From NCBI GenBank assembly GCA_964632005.1, contig CAZWAP010000018.1, forward strand, positions 1-43,945: a DNA stretch of 43,945 bases. Reading direction: 5' to 3'. The notes under the pieces were generated by a model. It was not told where the DNA came from and did no database searches. It saw only the letters and a program-made list of their open reading frames with translations. Positions 8,745 through 17,377 of this stretch are shown here, piece after piece (position 1 is the stretch's first letter; the number at the start of each line of letters is the position of its first letter). The translations under genes and the position numbers were made by a program. The stretch comes from CAZWAP01 sp964632005. Lineage in GTDB: Bacteria; Planctomycetota; Phycisphaerae; Sedimentisphaerales; Anaerobacaceae.

Positions 8745-10496
8745 ATGGGGGCGGTTGATCCGGACAAGGCCTGCGAGGCGGGTTTGGCGAGGGCGTGGTA
8801 CCGCAGCGCGGTGGCAATGGCGGTAATAGGGGGTGCGTTCTCGGTTGTGATCACAGTCGTTATGGCGGCCAGCTACGCCAGTGGGAGGATAGGTGAGACA
8901 AGGCTTGAGAAGAGGCTGGAGGAGCTGAAAGCACAATTGGGGGACCGGGGGGCGAACGAGGAGGCTATCATCGCGGAGATTCGGCGTCTCGACGTGGAGT
9001 TCCGGCAAATGAGGTTTCGGCGTCTGGGGTTTTGTCGGACGGGCAGGTACATACTTCTGGCAAGTGCGGCGGTGTTCGTGGTAGGGGTGAAGTTGGCCGG
9101 TGCGATCAAGGCTCGGGTGCCGCGGCGGAAGCCGGCGGGCGAACGGGCGGGCGAGCAGATGCGGCAGGCGAGCCTTGCGCGCTGGTCTGTCGGGGGGGCG
9201 CTGGGGTTGGCTTGTGCGGCGGCGGTTTTTCTGGCGCTGATTCCGTATGTCGAGCCGAGGGTAAGCGACGGTCCGGTGGTTTCCTATCCGCCGGTCGAGC
9301 AGATCAAGCTCAACTGGCATCGTTTCCGCGGGCCTGAAGGTGCGGGCGTCAGTGCGGATGCGAATATGCCTGATGACTGGGACGGCAAGTCGGGTCGGGG
9401 GATTGTCTGGAAGGCAAGGGTTCCACTTGCGGGGAATAATTCGCCGGTCGTCTGGGCGGACCGTGTGTTTCTCTCCGGGGGAGATGCAAACGATCTGGGC
9501 GTATTCTGCTTCGACGCGAAGTCGGGAGGGCTGTTGTGGAGCGGCGAGGTGGAGCGGACCAGGCCGAGGCCGGGCGAGGAGCCGTTTGAAGTGATGGAAG
9601 ATACCGGTTATGCTGCGTCGAGCGTCGCCACCAACGGCAGATACGTTTTTGCGATCTTCGTCACCGGAGACGTGGCGTGTTTTGATTTCGAGGGCAGGAA
9701 TCTCTGGACAAAGAGACTGGGCATACCGGACAGCATCTACGGGTATGCGTCTTCGCTGGAGGTTTACAAGGGCTTGGTGTTGATCCAGTTCGACCAGGGG
9801 GACGTTGAGTCCGGCAAGTCGAGACTAATCGCGCTGGAGGCACTTTCGGGGCGTGTGGTGTGGGAGACAAAGCGCCCGGTTGCAAATTCCTGGTCTTCGC
9901 CTATAGTGGTCTATGCTGAGGGCGTAGCGCAGTTGATCACCGCGGCGGATCCATACGTGATTGCGTACCAGCCGGAGACGGGGGCAGAGATATGGCGTGC
10001 GAAGTGCCTGAGGGGTGATATTGCGCCCTCACCGATATACTCGGCGGGGCTGGCGTTTGCGGTGGAGCCGTACAGCAAGCTGGTTGCGATACGTACGGAC
10101 GGGCAAGGTGACGTGACAGGGACTGGCATTGCCTGGAGTCTGGAGGAACCTGCGCCGGATATCTGCTCGCCGGTGGCGGACGGGAAATTCGTTTACATAC
10201 TGAATACGGATGGGTTGCTGCTGTGTTGCAGGATTGCGGACGGCAAGAAGATTTGGGAACAGGAGCTTCGGGCCGAGTTTCTTGCATCGCCGAGCATTGT
10301 TGGAGAGCGGTTGTATTTGTTGAGCGAGAAGGGGGTTATGATCATTGCCGCCGGCGGTGAGCGATACGAGCAGCTGGGCAGATGCGAGCTTGGGGAGAGA
10401 TGTCTTGCCTCGCCTGCCTTTGTGGACGGGCACATCTATATACGGGCTGAGCAGAACCTGTATTGCATAGGCGAACCGTTCGGGCAGGAACCTTGA
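8745..10496 (+). CDS. Membrane-anchored PQQ-like beta-propeller with coiled-coil linker
   Basis: A 583-residue protein with three predicted transmembrane helices (about residues 22-44, 102-120, 148-168). Between helix 1 and 2 lies a charged coiled coil (about 50-92). After helix 3 comes a PQQ-like propeller, opening with WHRFRGPEGAGVS near residue 191 and closing with YIRAEQNLYCIG. An odd number of helices places the propeller outside the cytoplasm if the N-terminus is inside. ATG at 8745 follows the AAGGAAGGGG site at 8725-8734; a TTG at 8739 overlapping the previous stop is an alternative. It is the second propeller in this cluster and lies between the membrane Fe-S protein and the NADH-oxidising subunit. 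Confidence 0.85.
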   Translation: MGAVDPDKACEAGLARAWYRSAVAMAVIGGAFSVVITVVMAASYASGRIGETRLEKRLEELKAQLGDRGANEEAIIAEIRRLDVEFRQMRFRRLGFCRTGRYILLASAAVFVVGVKLAGAIKARVPRRKPAGERAGEQMRQASLARWSVGGALGLACAAAVFLALIPYVEPRVSDGPVVSYPPVEQIKLNWHRFRGPEGAGVSADANMPDDWDGKSGRGIVWKARVPLAGNNSPVVWADRVFLSGGDANDLGVFCFDAKSGGLLWSGEVERTRPRPGEEPFEVMEDTGYAASSVATNGRYVFAIFVTGDVACFDFEGRNLWTKRLGIPDSIYGYASSLEVYKGLVLIQFDQGDVESGKSRLIALEALSGRVVWETKRPVANSWSSPIVVYAEGVAQLITAADPYVIAYQPETGAEIWRAKCLRGDIAPSPIYSAGLAFAVEPYSKLVAIRTDGQGDVTGTGIAWSLEEPAPDICSPVADGKFVYILNTDGLLLCCRIADGKKIWEQELRAEFLASPSIVGERLYLLSEKGVMIIAAGGERYEQLGRCELGERCLASPAFVDGHIYIRAEQNLYCIGEPFGQEP

Positions 10497-10512
10497 GATC
10501 CGGGGCAGAGCG

Positions 10513-12870
10513 ATGAATGAGGTGGACCTGAAGTTTGTAGAAGAGGCGGTTGAGCGCAGTGGCAGGGGCAAGGAGAAGGTGCTTGAGCTTCTTCAGGCCG
10601 TTCAGGGGCACTACGGGTATCTGCCGACCGAAGCGCTGGAGCGGATATGTGAGCTGACGGAGATAACTCCTGCGTCGATCGCTGGTGTTTCGAGTTTTTA
10701 TAACCAGTTTCGTCACCGTCCTGGTGGCCGACACATTATCCACGTATGCGTTGGGACGGCCTGCCACGTCAAAGGGGCCGACCAGGTATATGATGCTCTT
10801 TTGCGGCATCTTGGTATTCCGGAAGGGGAGGATACGGATTCGGAGCGGCTTTTCACGGTTGAGCGGATCGCGTGCTTGGGGTGCTGCACTCTTGCGCCTG
10901 CGGTTCAGATCGGCGAGGTGACATACGGCCACGTCACGCCGGACGGTGTATCGTCGATTATCAGTGATTTTCTAAGGCACGAACAGGCCGGCATGCCGAG
11001 GCGGCCTGTCGGTCTGGTGGGGGGTCTGGGTGATGTTGAGCGGCGCGGCGAGATTCGGATTGGGTTGGGTTCGTGCTGCGTGGCTCGCGGCAGCGGCAAG
11101 TTGCGGCAGGCGCTGGAGGAGGCTCTGGAGCAGACTGGCGTGGATGTGGCGGTCAAGCGTGTTGGGTGCGTGGGGATGTGCTACCAGACGCCGCTGCTGG
11201 AGGTGGTGCTGCCGCCGGACAGGTCGTTTCTTTATGCGAGGGTGCGTCCGGAGGACGCAAGAGCCATTGTTTTGCGTCATTTCAAGGTTCCGCGAATCAC
11301 GAAGAGGATATCGAACAAGGTCTCGGCTGTTCTGGACGGGATTTTTGCAGGCCGCAGGAGCGAGCCTGTTGGGCACTACTCGATAGACGTCCGCGGCGGA
11401 GACGTCGCCGAGTTTCTGGGCAAGCAGGTGCGCATCGCGACGGAGCAGTGCGGTCAGATAGACCCGGTTGACCTGGAGGAGTATCTGAGCTACGGGGGCT
11501 TCGAGTCGCTGGCGAAATGCATCAAGCAGCTCGAACCGGAGCGGATTATCAGCGAGATTGAGAAGAGCGGACTGCGGGGCCGAGGCGGGGCTGGATACCC
11601 GACGCATTTGAAATGGAGGGCGGTGCGCAATCAACAGTCAGCGTTGAAGTACGTGGTGTGTAACGGAGACGAAGGGGATCCTGGCGCGTTTATGGACCGG
11701 ATGCTGATGGAATCGTATCCGTACCGAATTCTGGAGGGTATCGCGATCGCGGCTTACGCAGTGGGTGCCCGAGAAGGGTATCTTTATATTCGGGCGGAGT
11801 ATCCGCTGGCGATTGAACGGGTAACCGAGGCGATCAAGAGGTGCAGGGATGAGGGTTTTCTGGGGGAGCATATTCTGGGCAGTGATTTTTCGCTGAATTT
11901 ACGGATTGTTGCCGGCGCGGGCGCTTTTGTGTGTGGTGAGGAGACGGCGTTGATGGCGAGCATCGAGGGGCGTCGCGGGATGCCGCGGCTGCGGCCTCCG
12001 TACCCGGCAGAACGTGGTCTGTGGTCGCGGCCGACGCTTATCAGCAACGTCGAGACGTACTCGGTGGTTCCGTGGATTATAGGCAAGGGCGCGGATAGGT
12101 TTGCCGCTCTGGGGACAGATACAAGCAAGGGGACGAAGGTATTTGCTCTGGCCGGCAAGGTCGCTCATGGTGGACTGATAGAAGTTCCGATGGGGATCAC
12201 GATACGCGAGATAGTGGAGGAGATCGGCGGTGGTATAGCCGGTGGCCTTCGTTTCAAGGCGGTACAGGTGGGCGGCCCTTCCGGGGGGTGCGTACCGGCG
12301 GAACTGGCGGAGACGCGGGTGGACTATGAGAGTCTGGGGGCAGTGGGGGCGATGATGGGGTCGGGGGGTCTGGTGGTTTTAGATGAGTCGGATTGCATGG
12401 TGGAGATCGCCAGATACTTTCTGGAATTTACCCAGAGCCAGTCCTGCGGCCAGTGCACTTTTTGCCGCGTTGGGACCCGGCGGATGCTGGACATATTGGA
12501 AAGATTGTGCGGGGGGCAAGGCAAGAGCAGCGACATCGAGGAGCTTGAGGGTCTGGGGCGAATGGTTCAGAAATCGAGTTTGTGCGGTCTTGGGAAGACC
12601 GCGCCGAACCCGGTCTTGTCGACCATCAGGTACTTCCGCGATGAGTACGAGGCCCACGTCGAGAAGCGTTGCGTCGTGGGTAAGTGCAAGGCGTTGATCA
12701 GCTACTCGGTGACGGATGATTGCATCGGCTGTACAGTCTGCGCCCAGCACTGCCCGGTGGGGGCGATCGAGTATCGGCCGTACGAAAAACACGAGATAAA
12801 CGTGGACAAGTGCATTCGCTGTGGGAGCTGCAAGAACGTTTGCCCCGTAGATGCGGTGAAGGTTGAATAG
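10513..12870 (+). CDS. Single-chain NuoE-NuoF-type NADH dehydrogenase subunit with terminal ferredoxin
   Basis: A 785-residue fusion. Residues 1-157 are a NuoE-like thioredoxin-fold [2Fe-2S] domain (C79, C84, C121, C125). Residues about 180-258 form a second thioredoxin-like [2Fe-2S] domain (C188/C189, C219, C223), as found at the N-terminus of HydB/HndC proteins. Residues about 300-700 are NuoF: the GLRGRGGAGYP NADH/FMN loop at 353-363, NGDEGDPGAF at 384-393, and the N3-type [4Fe-4S] ligands C645/648/651 and C691. The C-terminus adds two [4Fe-4S] motifs (C737/740/743/747 and C767/770/773/777). The family oxidises NADH and passes electrons through FMN to Fe-S clusters, sometimes by flavin-based bifurcation. 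HydC and HydB are normally separate genes; here they are joined. No hydrogenase catalytic subunit accompanies it. Confidence 0.92.
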   Translation: MNEVDLKFVEEAVERSGRGKEKVLELLQAVQGHYGYLPTEALERICELTEITPASIAGVSSFYNQFRHRPGGRHIIHVCVGTACHVKGADQVYDALLRHLGIPEGEDTDSERLFTVERIACLGCCTLAPAVQIGEVTYGHVTPDGVSSIISDFLRHEQAGMPRRPVGLVGGLGDVERRGEIRIGLGSCCVARGSGKLRQALEEALEQTGVDVAVKRVGCVGMCYQTPLLEVVLPPDRSFLYARVRPEDARAIVLRHFKVPRITKRISNKVSAVLDGIFAGRRSEPVGHYSIDVRGGDVAEFLGKQVRIATEQCGQIDPVDLEEYLSYGGFESLAKCIKQLEPERIISEIEKSGLRGRGGAGYPTHLKWRAVRNQQSALKYVVCNGDEGDPGAFMDRMLMESYPYRILEGIAIAAYAVGAREGYLYIRAEYPLAIERVTEAIKRCRDEGFLGEHILGSDFSLNLRIVAGAGAFVCGEETALMASIEGRRGMPRLRPPYPAERGLWSRPTLISNVETYSVVPWIIGKGADRFAALGTDTSKGTKVFALAGKVAHGGLIEVPMGITIREIVEEIGGGIAGGLRFKAVQVGGPSGGCVPAELAETRVDYESLGAVGAMMGSGGLVVLDESDCMVEIARYFLEFTQSQSCGQCTFCRVGTRRMLDILERLCGGQGKSSDIEELEGLGRMVQKSSLCGLGKTAPNPVLSTIRYFRDEYEAHVEKRCVVGKCKALISYSVTDDCIGCTVCAQHCPVGAIEYRPYEKHEINVDKCIRCGSCKNVCPVDAVKVE

Positions 12871-12872
12871 CG

Positions 12873-14432
12873 ATGCCGAGGTTGAGCATAGACAATCGCG
12901 AGGTCGAAGTTGATGGCGGCTCAACGATTCTGGATGCGGCCGAGAAGCTTGGGATCCAGATTCCGACGCTGTGCTTCTTGAAAGGTTCGGCGCCTTCGAC
13001 GAGCTGTATGGTGTGCGTGGTGAAGGTGGCGGGCAGCAGGAGCCTTCTGCCGGCCTGCGCGACCGTGGCCGTGGATGGGATGAGGGTGGAGAGCGACTGC
13101 GAGGAGGTTTTGGAAGCGCGGAAGGCTGCGCTGGAGCTGCTGCTGAGCGACCACGTGGGGGACTGCATGGGGCCGTGCCAGATTGCGTGTCCTGCTCGGA
13201 TGAATATCCCGCTGATGATCCGGCAGATCGCGGGGGGGCGGCTGCGGGATGCGATCGCGACAGTAAAGCAGGCTATCCCGCTGCCCGGGGTGCTGGGGTG
13301 GATATGTCCGAAGCCCTGCGAGAAGGTTTGCAGGCGGCGTATATTTGACGAGGCTGTTTCGATTTGTCTGTTGAAAAGATACGTTGCGGAGGTTGATTTG
13401 CGGTCGGATAGGCCATATCTGCCGGAGTGTAAAGCTGCGAGGGGTAAGCGGGTCGCGGTGGTCGGGGCTGGGCCGGCAGGGCTGGCTGCAGCCTACTACC
13501 TGCGGCAGGAAGGCTTTGCGTGCACCATTTTCGACCGGTACGACGCGCCGGGCGGGGCGCTGCGCTACGAGGTGGGGCAGGATAGACTGCCACGGGAGGT
13601 TCTGGATGCGGAGACCGCGTTTATCAGGAGATTGGAGATCGAATTCAGGGGCCGGACCACGATCGGTAAGGACCTATCAATACGAGAGTTGCTCAAAAAC
13701 TTCGATGCTGTTTTCCTGGCGATAGGCAAGATGGAGTCGGGTGAGATCGAGCGGCTGGGGCTGGAAGCGGTCAGCAGCGGGGTCGCCGTGGACCTGCGTA
13801 CCTACCAGACCGGTATTGAGGGGGTTTTTGCCGGCGGGGGCGTGGTACGTAACCGGCGGTTGGCGGTCCGGGCGGTGGCCGACGGGAAGGAAGCCGCGGT
13901 TTCGATAGGTCAATACCTCTTGGGGGCGGCGGTAACGGGGCCGAAACGAGTGTTTAATACGCGGATGGGCAAGCTCAAAGATGGTGAGCTGGAGGTTTTT
14001 CTTCGCAGTGCAAGCGAGAGGGATCGGGCCAGACCGTCGGGAAAGGGTGGTGGTCTTAGCTCGCAGCAGGTTTTGGAGGAGGCTGGGCGGTGCCTGCACT
14101 GCGACTGCCGGAAGGCGGATGAGTGCAAACTGCGGCGGTATGCGCAGGACTATACGTCCAGAGCGGGGCGGTATGGTGGGCCCCGTCGGTTGTTCAGCCG
14201 GGAGCTGACACATCCAGAGATAATCTACGAGGCGGGCAAGTGCATAGGGTGCGGTATCTGCATCCGCCTTGCCGCCGAGGCGAACGAGGAATTGGGGTTG
14301 AGTTTTGTGGGTCGTAGTTTTGACGTGAGGGTAGCGGTTCCTTTCGGTCGCTCACTTGGAGAGGGACTGCGGAAAGTGGGCCGCAAATGCGCGGAGGCCT
14401 GTCCGACGGGGGCACTGGCGATACGGGACTGA
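12873..14432 (+). CDS. NuoG-type ferredoxin / GltD-like flavoprotein lacking the NAD(P) domain
   Basis: A 519-residue Fe-S flavoprotein. Residues 1-75 are a plant-type [2Fe-2S] domain with ligands C34, C45, C48, C62. A GltD-like N-terminal Fe-S region follows (C98, C102, C106; C145, C149, C153). FAD binding is shown by VVGAGPAGLAAAYYL at 196-210. In GltD and its kin about 150 residues with a GxGxxAxD dinucleotide motif separate the DAVFLAIG strand from the GVFAGG motif; here only about 30 residues lie between them (278-322), so the pyridine-nucleotide domain is absent. The C-terminus adds CxxCxC (407-412) and a ferredoxin-like set C457/460/463 with C506/C510. It starts 2 bases after the NuoEF stop and probably accepts electrons from it. 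Confidence 0.88.
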   Translation: MPRLSIDNREVEVDGGSTILDAAEKLGIQIPTLCFLKGSAPSTSCMVCVVKVAGSRSLLPACATVAVDGMRVESDCEEVLEARKAALELLLSDHVGDCMGPCQIACPARMNIPLMIRQIAGGRLRDAIATVKQAIPLPGVLGWICPKPCEKVCRRRIFDEAVSICLLKRYVAEVDLRSDRPYLPECKAARGKRVAVVGAGPAGLAAAYYLRQEGFACTIFDRYDAPGGALRYEVGQDRLPREVLDAETAFIRRLEIEFRGRTTIGKDLSIRELLKNFDAVFLAIGKMESGEIERLGLEAVSSGVAVDLRTYQTGIEGVFAGGGVVRNRRLAVRAVADGKEAAVSIGQYLLGAAVTGPKRVFNTRMGKLKDGELEVFLRSASERDRARPSGKGGGLSSQQVLEEAGRCLHCDCRKADECKLRRYAQDYTSRAGRYGGPRRLFSRELTHPEIIYEAGKCIGCGICIRLAAEANEELGLSFVGRSFDVRVAVPFGRSLGEGLRKVGRKCAEACPTGALAIRD

Positions 14433-14580
14433 GGCAGTTGTGCGTAGAATTGGCGTGGGGTTCTGGTGGCCGACGGGCCAGCTGGGCGGGAGCCGGCGGC
14501 AGAGGGGACGTGGTTTGAGAGGGGATTTTCGGTGTTTTGACGGGGGTGATGCGGGATGCGGAAAAAAGGTTGCGTGGCCG

Positions 14581-14604
14581 GCCCGGGTGTTGTAACATCC
14601 GGGC
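14581..14604. repeat. Near-perfect inverted repeat after the redox operon
   Basis: GCCCGGGTGTT and AACATCCGGGC face each other across two bases, with one G-T mismatch. The resulting hairpin is very stable but no T-run follows, so it is not a simple intrinsic terminator. It lies 149 bases after the last redox gene and 115 bases before the next start; it may be an RNA 3' stabiliser, a Rho-related structure or an operator. Confidence 0.5.
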
Positions 14605-14718
14605 AACTTGGCGGTCAGGGTGCAGCGGTGGATAGGCATTGCCAAGGGTTTACAGCGGCCCGAGCGATTTGCCGTGTACAGGGTTTTGAGGCAAAGTTGA
14701 GGAAGTAGGAGCTGGAAA

Positions 14719-15483
14719 ATGGAGAGGTATCTTTATCTTCTTTTGTTCCCGGAGTCACTGGTCATCTCGATGCTCGGTCCGTCTGAGTTTGGGGCATATC
14801 TGGCAACGGGCACCAGGAAACGTGCGCGGGAACAAGCGATGTTTTTCGAGTTGAAGGAAGGGTTTGAGAGCGACTACTTCGAGCTGGCCAAGGCGGAGGC
14901 GGCGTGTGTGCCGCACGAGGACGGCCGGCCGAAGCACTCGGTGTATGTTTCGACGTATCGGGTTCTGGAGAATGTGGGTTTGGAGGCGTTGGGGGATTTG
15001 TGGCTGGTGACGCGTGATGGTCGGGGCTTGCAGCTGAAGTGTTCGGAGCCGCCGAACCGATTCGATGGTGAATACCATCTGTACCAGGAGCTGTGCCCGG
15101 TGCATCCGCTGATAGCAAGCAGGCTGGATGCGCTGGATTTCTGCCGGTTCATCACGGATCCTGCGGTGACGGTGTCGGTTCCGAGGATTTGCTTCGTGGA
15201 GCTGGATTTGGCGGGGCTGGCACATGATCCCGCCTGCGGGGACGCGGCCAACCTGCCTTACGAGAATATCCAGCACATACGGGATTGCCTGTTGGAGCTT
15301 GCCACCAAAGGCAAGACGACCAAGACGGTGAACCGGATTCAGCGTGAGTACATACCGTATCGCTGCGTCAAGAGCGGTTTTTTCGTGGGGGACCAGGGTG
15401 GAGTGGCGTATTATCCATTTCCGTCGCTGGAGGAGATGGAGCGTGAGCACCACTACTGGTGGCGATCAGCGGTTTCGGGTTGA
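14719..15483 (+). CDS. Conserved-looking protein of unknown function (254 aa)
   Basis: A 254-residue soluble protein with no signal peptide and no membrane helix apart from a hydrophobic start (MERYLYLLLFPESLVIS). I do not recognise a family. It is rich in aromatic residues, contains scattered Cys and His (for example DFCRFI, YRCVKSGFF) and ends in a Trp-rich stretch. The ATG at 14719 has AGGAG at 14706-14710, and codon use and third-position GC resemble the neighbouring genes, so it is very likely real. It stands alone between the redox run and the oppositely oriented transporter gene, with only about 20 bases separating its stop from the convergent MFS gene. Confidence 0.72.
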   Translation: MERYLYLLLFPESLVISMLGPSEFGAYLATGTRKRAREQAMFFELKEGFESDYFELAKAEAACVPHEDGRPKHSVYVSTYRVLENVGLEALGDLWLVTRDGRGLQLKCSEPPNRFDGEYHLYQELCPVHPLIASRLDALDFCRFITDPAVTVSVPRICFVELDLAGLAHDPACGDAANLPYENIQHIRDCLLELATKGKTTKTVNRIQREYIPYRCVKSGFFVGDQGGVAYYPFPSLEEMEREHHYWWRSAVSG

Positions 15484-15503
15484 GGGCTGGTGGAGCGGTG
15501 CGG

Positions 15504-16901
15504 TCACCGGCTGGTGCGGGTGAGCCAGTATTTTTCGATCTGCTCGAGGGACTTTCCCTTTGTTTCGGGGACGAGTGCGCGGACGAAGAAGAACAGGACC
15601 GCGCAGAAGGCGGCGTAGAGCCAGAATGGGAAGGCGTGGTGGAACTTTTCGAGGAGGTATTTGTTCGCGTCCATCATAGGGAAGGTCTGGGAGACGATGT
15701 AATTGGCGACCCAGAGGCAGACGGTTGCGATGCCCATAGCCCTGCCTCGGATTCTCGTGGGGAATATTTCCGAGAGTATGACCCAGGTTACGGGTCCGAC
15801 CGAGAGGGCGAAGCAGGCGATGTAGCCGAGGATAAAGAGCAGCAGCCAGAGTTCGGTTCTGCCGAGGTAGGCAGCGAGGCCCATTGCGGTGAGGCAGAGG
15901 CCCATTCCGGCCGAGCCTATCATCATCAGGGGTTTTCGTCCGAGGCGGTCGACGGTCCAGATAGCGACGACGGTAAAGCTGAGGTTGACGGCTCCGACGA
16001 TGATGGTCTGGAGGAGGGCTGCGTTTGTTTGCGAGCCCATTTTCTTGAAGATTTCGGTTCCGAAGTACAGGAAGACGTTGATACCGGTCACCTGCTGGAG
16101 GACGGCGAGGGCGATGCCAATGACCAGGACGATGCTCATACCGGGGGCGAGGAGCTGGCGGATAGAGCCTGATTCCTGGGCGATGGCGTCCTTGATTTCG
16201 GCCAGTTCGGTGCGGGCATAGTCGGGGCCGTTGACGCGCGAGAGGATCGCCAGGGCCTGGTCGTGGCGGTTTTGCTTGGCGAGCCAGCGGGGGCTTTCGG
16301 GGACGAGGAAGAGCAGCAGCAGCAACAGGAGGGCGGGTATGGATTCGGAGCCGAACATCCACCGCCAGCCGAGCTGCTGGTTCCAGCGATCGCTGCCCTG
16401 GAGGGCGATGAAGTAGTTTACGAAGTAGACGACCAGGAATCCGGTTATGATGGCGAACTGGTTGACCGAGACCATTCTGCCGCGGATTCTTGCGGGCGAT
16501 ATTTCGGCGATGTACATAGGGCTGGTTATGGATGCTGCGCCGACTCCTATGCCCCCGATTATGCGGAAGATTACGAACTGTGAGACGGTTTTAGGCAGGG
16601 CGGTGCCCAGGGCCGAGACGAGGAAGAGGACGGCGGAGAGGATGAGGACTTTCTTTCGTCCGAGCCAGTCGCTAAGGAAGCCTGTGAAGGCTACGCCGAC
16701 TGCGCAGCCGAGCAAGGCACAGCCGGTTGCCCAGCCTTGTGCCTTTGGGGTGAGGGCGAAATGGGCCTTGAGCGGGCCGATCGCGCCGTTGATCACGCCG
16801 GTATCGTAGCCGAACAGCAGTCCTCCCAGGGCGGCTACCATACAAACCAGGAATACATATGTTGTACTGCCTTTGTTGGGATTTGAGAGGTTTTTGTTCA
16901 T
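15504..16901 (-). CDS. MFS sugar-porter family transporter
   Basis: A 465-residue protein with twelve predicted transmembrane helices and the classical sugar-porter signatures: GYDTGVINGA in helix 1, GRKK after helix 2 (DWLGRKK), RIIGGIGVGAAS, the PMYIAEISPARIRG motif before helix 5, QQLGWR-type central region, VDRLGRKP in the second half and PETKGKSLEQIE at the end of helix 12. The family takes up monosaccharides (XylE, GalP, GlcP) by proton or sodium coupling or facilitated diffusion. Substrate cannot be told from sequence. Its ATG overlaps the out-of-frame stop of the broken propeller gene upstream, and a GAGG site lies 7 bases before the start. Confidence 0.93.
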   Translation of the reverse strand: MNKNLSNPNKGSTTYVFLVCMVAALGGLLFGYDTGVINGAIGPLKAHFALTPKAQGWATGCALLGCAVGVAFTGFLSDWLGRKKVLILSAVLFLVSALGTALPKTVSQFVIFRIIGGIGVGAASITSPMYIAEISPARIRGRMVSVNQFAIITGFLVVYFVNYFIALQGSDRWNQQLGWRWMFGSESIPALLLLLLLFLVPESPRWLAKQNRHDQALAILSRVNGPDYARTELAEIKDAIAQESGSIRQLLAPGMSIVLVIGIALAVLQQVTGINVFLYFGTEIFKKMGSQTNAALLQTIIVGAVNLSFTVVAIWTVDRLGRKPLMMIGSAGMGLCLTAMGLAAYLGRTELWLLLFILGYIACFALSVGPVTWVILSEIFPTRIRGRAMGIATVCLWVANYIVSQTFPMMDANKYLLEKFHHAFPFWLYAAFCAVLFFFVRALVPETKGKSLEQIEKYWLTRTSR

Positions 16902-16916
16902 AGTGCGACCTCGGGG

Positions 16917-17341
16917 TTACTTGCCGATACGATAGAGGTTGTGGGCGGTACGGATGGGGAGGCGGGGGTCAGTGATGCCCGCCAGGGGCCGCGTCCGCCG
17001 AGCTTGGCCTGCCAGAGCTGCCGGCCGGTTTTTTGGTCGAAGCAGAGTGCGACGAAGTCTTTGGTGCCGCGAACCATAGAGGTGACGAGGACCCGGCCGT
17101 TAGAGATTATGGGGGTGGCGCCGCTCGGGCCCGGCGGGGGGGCTATCCAGGCGATATTTTCGGTTCGGCTCCAGGAGGCCGGCAGATTCTCCTCGTCGGT
17201 TGAGCCATTGAAAAAGGGGCCGCGCCACTGGGGCCAGTCGGTGGCGGAAGCGGGGAGCGTCAGCAGGATAATCAAGGTGATTATCGAGCATCTATGTGTG
17301 CGGCAGCTCATCTGCGTTGTCTTTTTGAACCGAGAATGCAT
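16917..17341 (-). pseudogene. Internally deleted PQQ-like beta-propeller gene
   Basis: The 5' part encodes a signal peptide and the opening of a planctomycete PQQ-like propeller: DWPQWRGPFFNGST, then a first blade ending GRQLWQAKLGGRGP. Beyond that, the frame runs through Pro/Ser-rich nonsense to a stop at 16898. The other frame, however, reads LAGITDPRLPIRTAHNLYRIGK and stops at 16917. This matches the tail of a complete propeller in this window (ASPAFVDGHIYIRAEQNLYCIG). So both gene ends remain, joined out of frame, and about 250-350 internal residues appear to be lost. The original stop at 16917 would leave a GAGG site and then the MFS start, fitting an operon. An alternative is a functional truncated exoprotein, which I consider less likely. 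Confidence 0.78.
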
Positions 17342-17377
17342 AATTGAGTTCGAGTCGGTCGGAGGTGGTCACATTTT

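Noticed and set aside
98..14432. Reading the redox run as a nitrous-oxide reductase (nos) operon
   Set aside because: The membrane Fe-S protein and an ABC pair recall NosR and NosFY, but no NosZ, NosD or NosL is present and the FtsX permease is not NosY-like.
10513..14432. Reading the NuoEF and flavoprotein genes as an electron-bifurcating hydrogenase or complex I
   Set aside because: There is no H-cluster domain or nickel-iron subunit and no complex I membrane or NuoBCDI subunit in the window.
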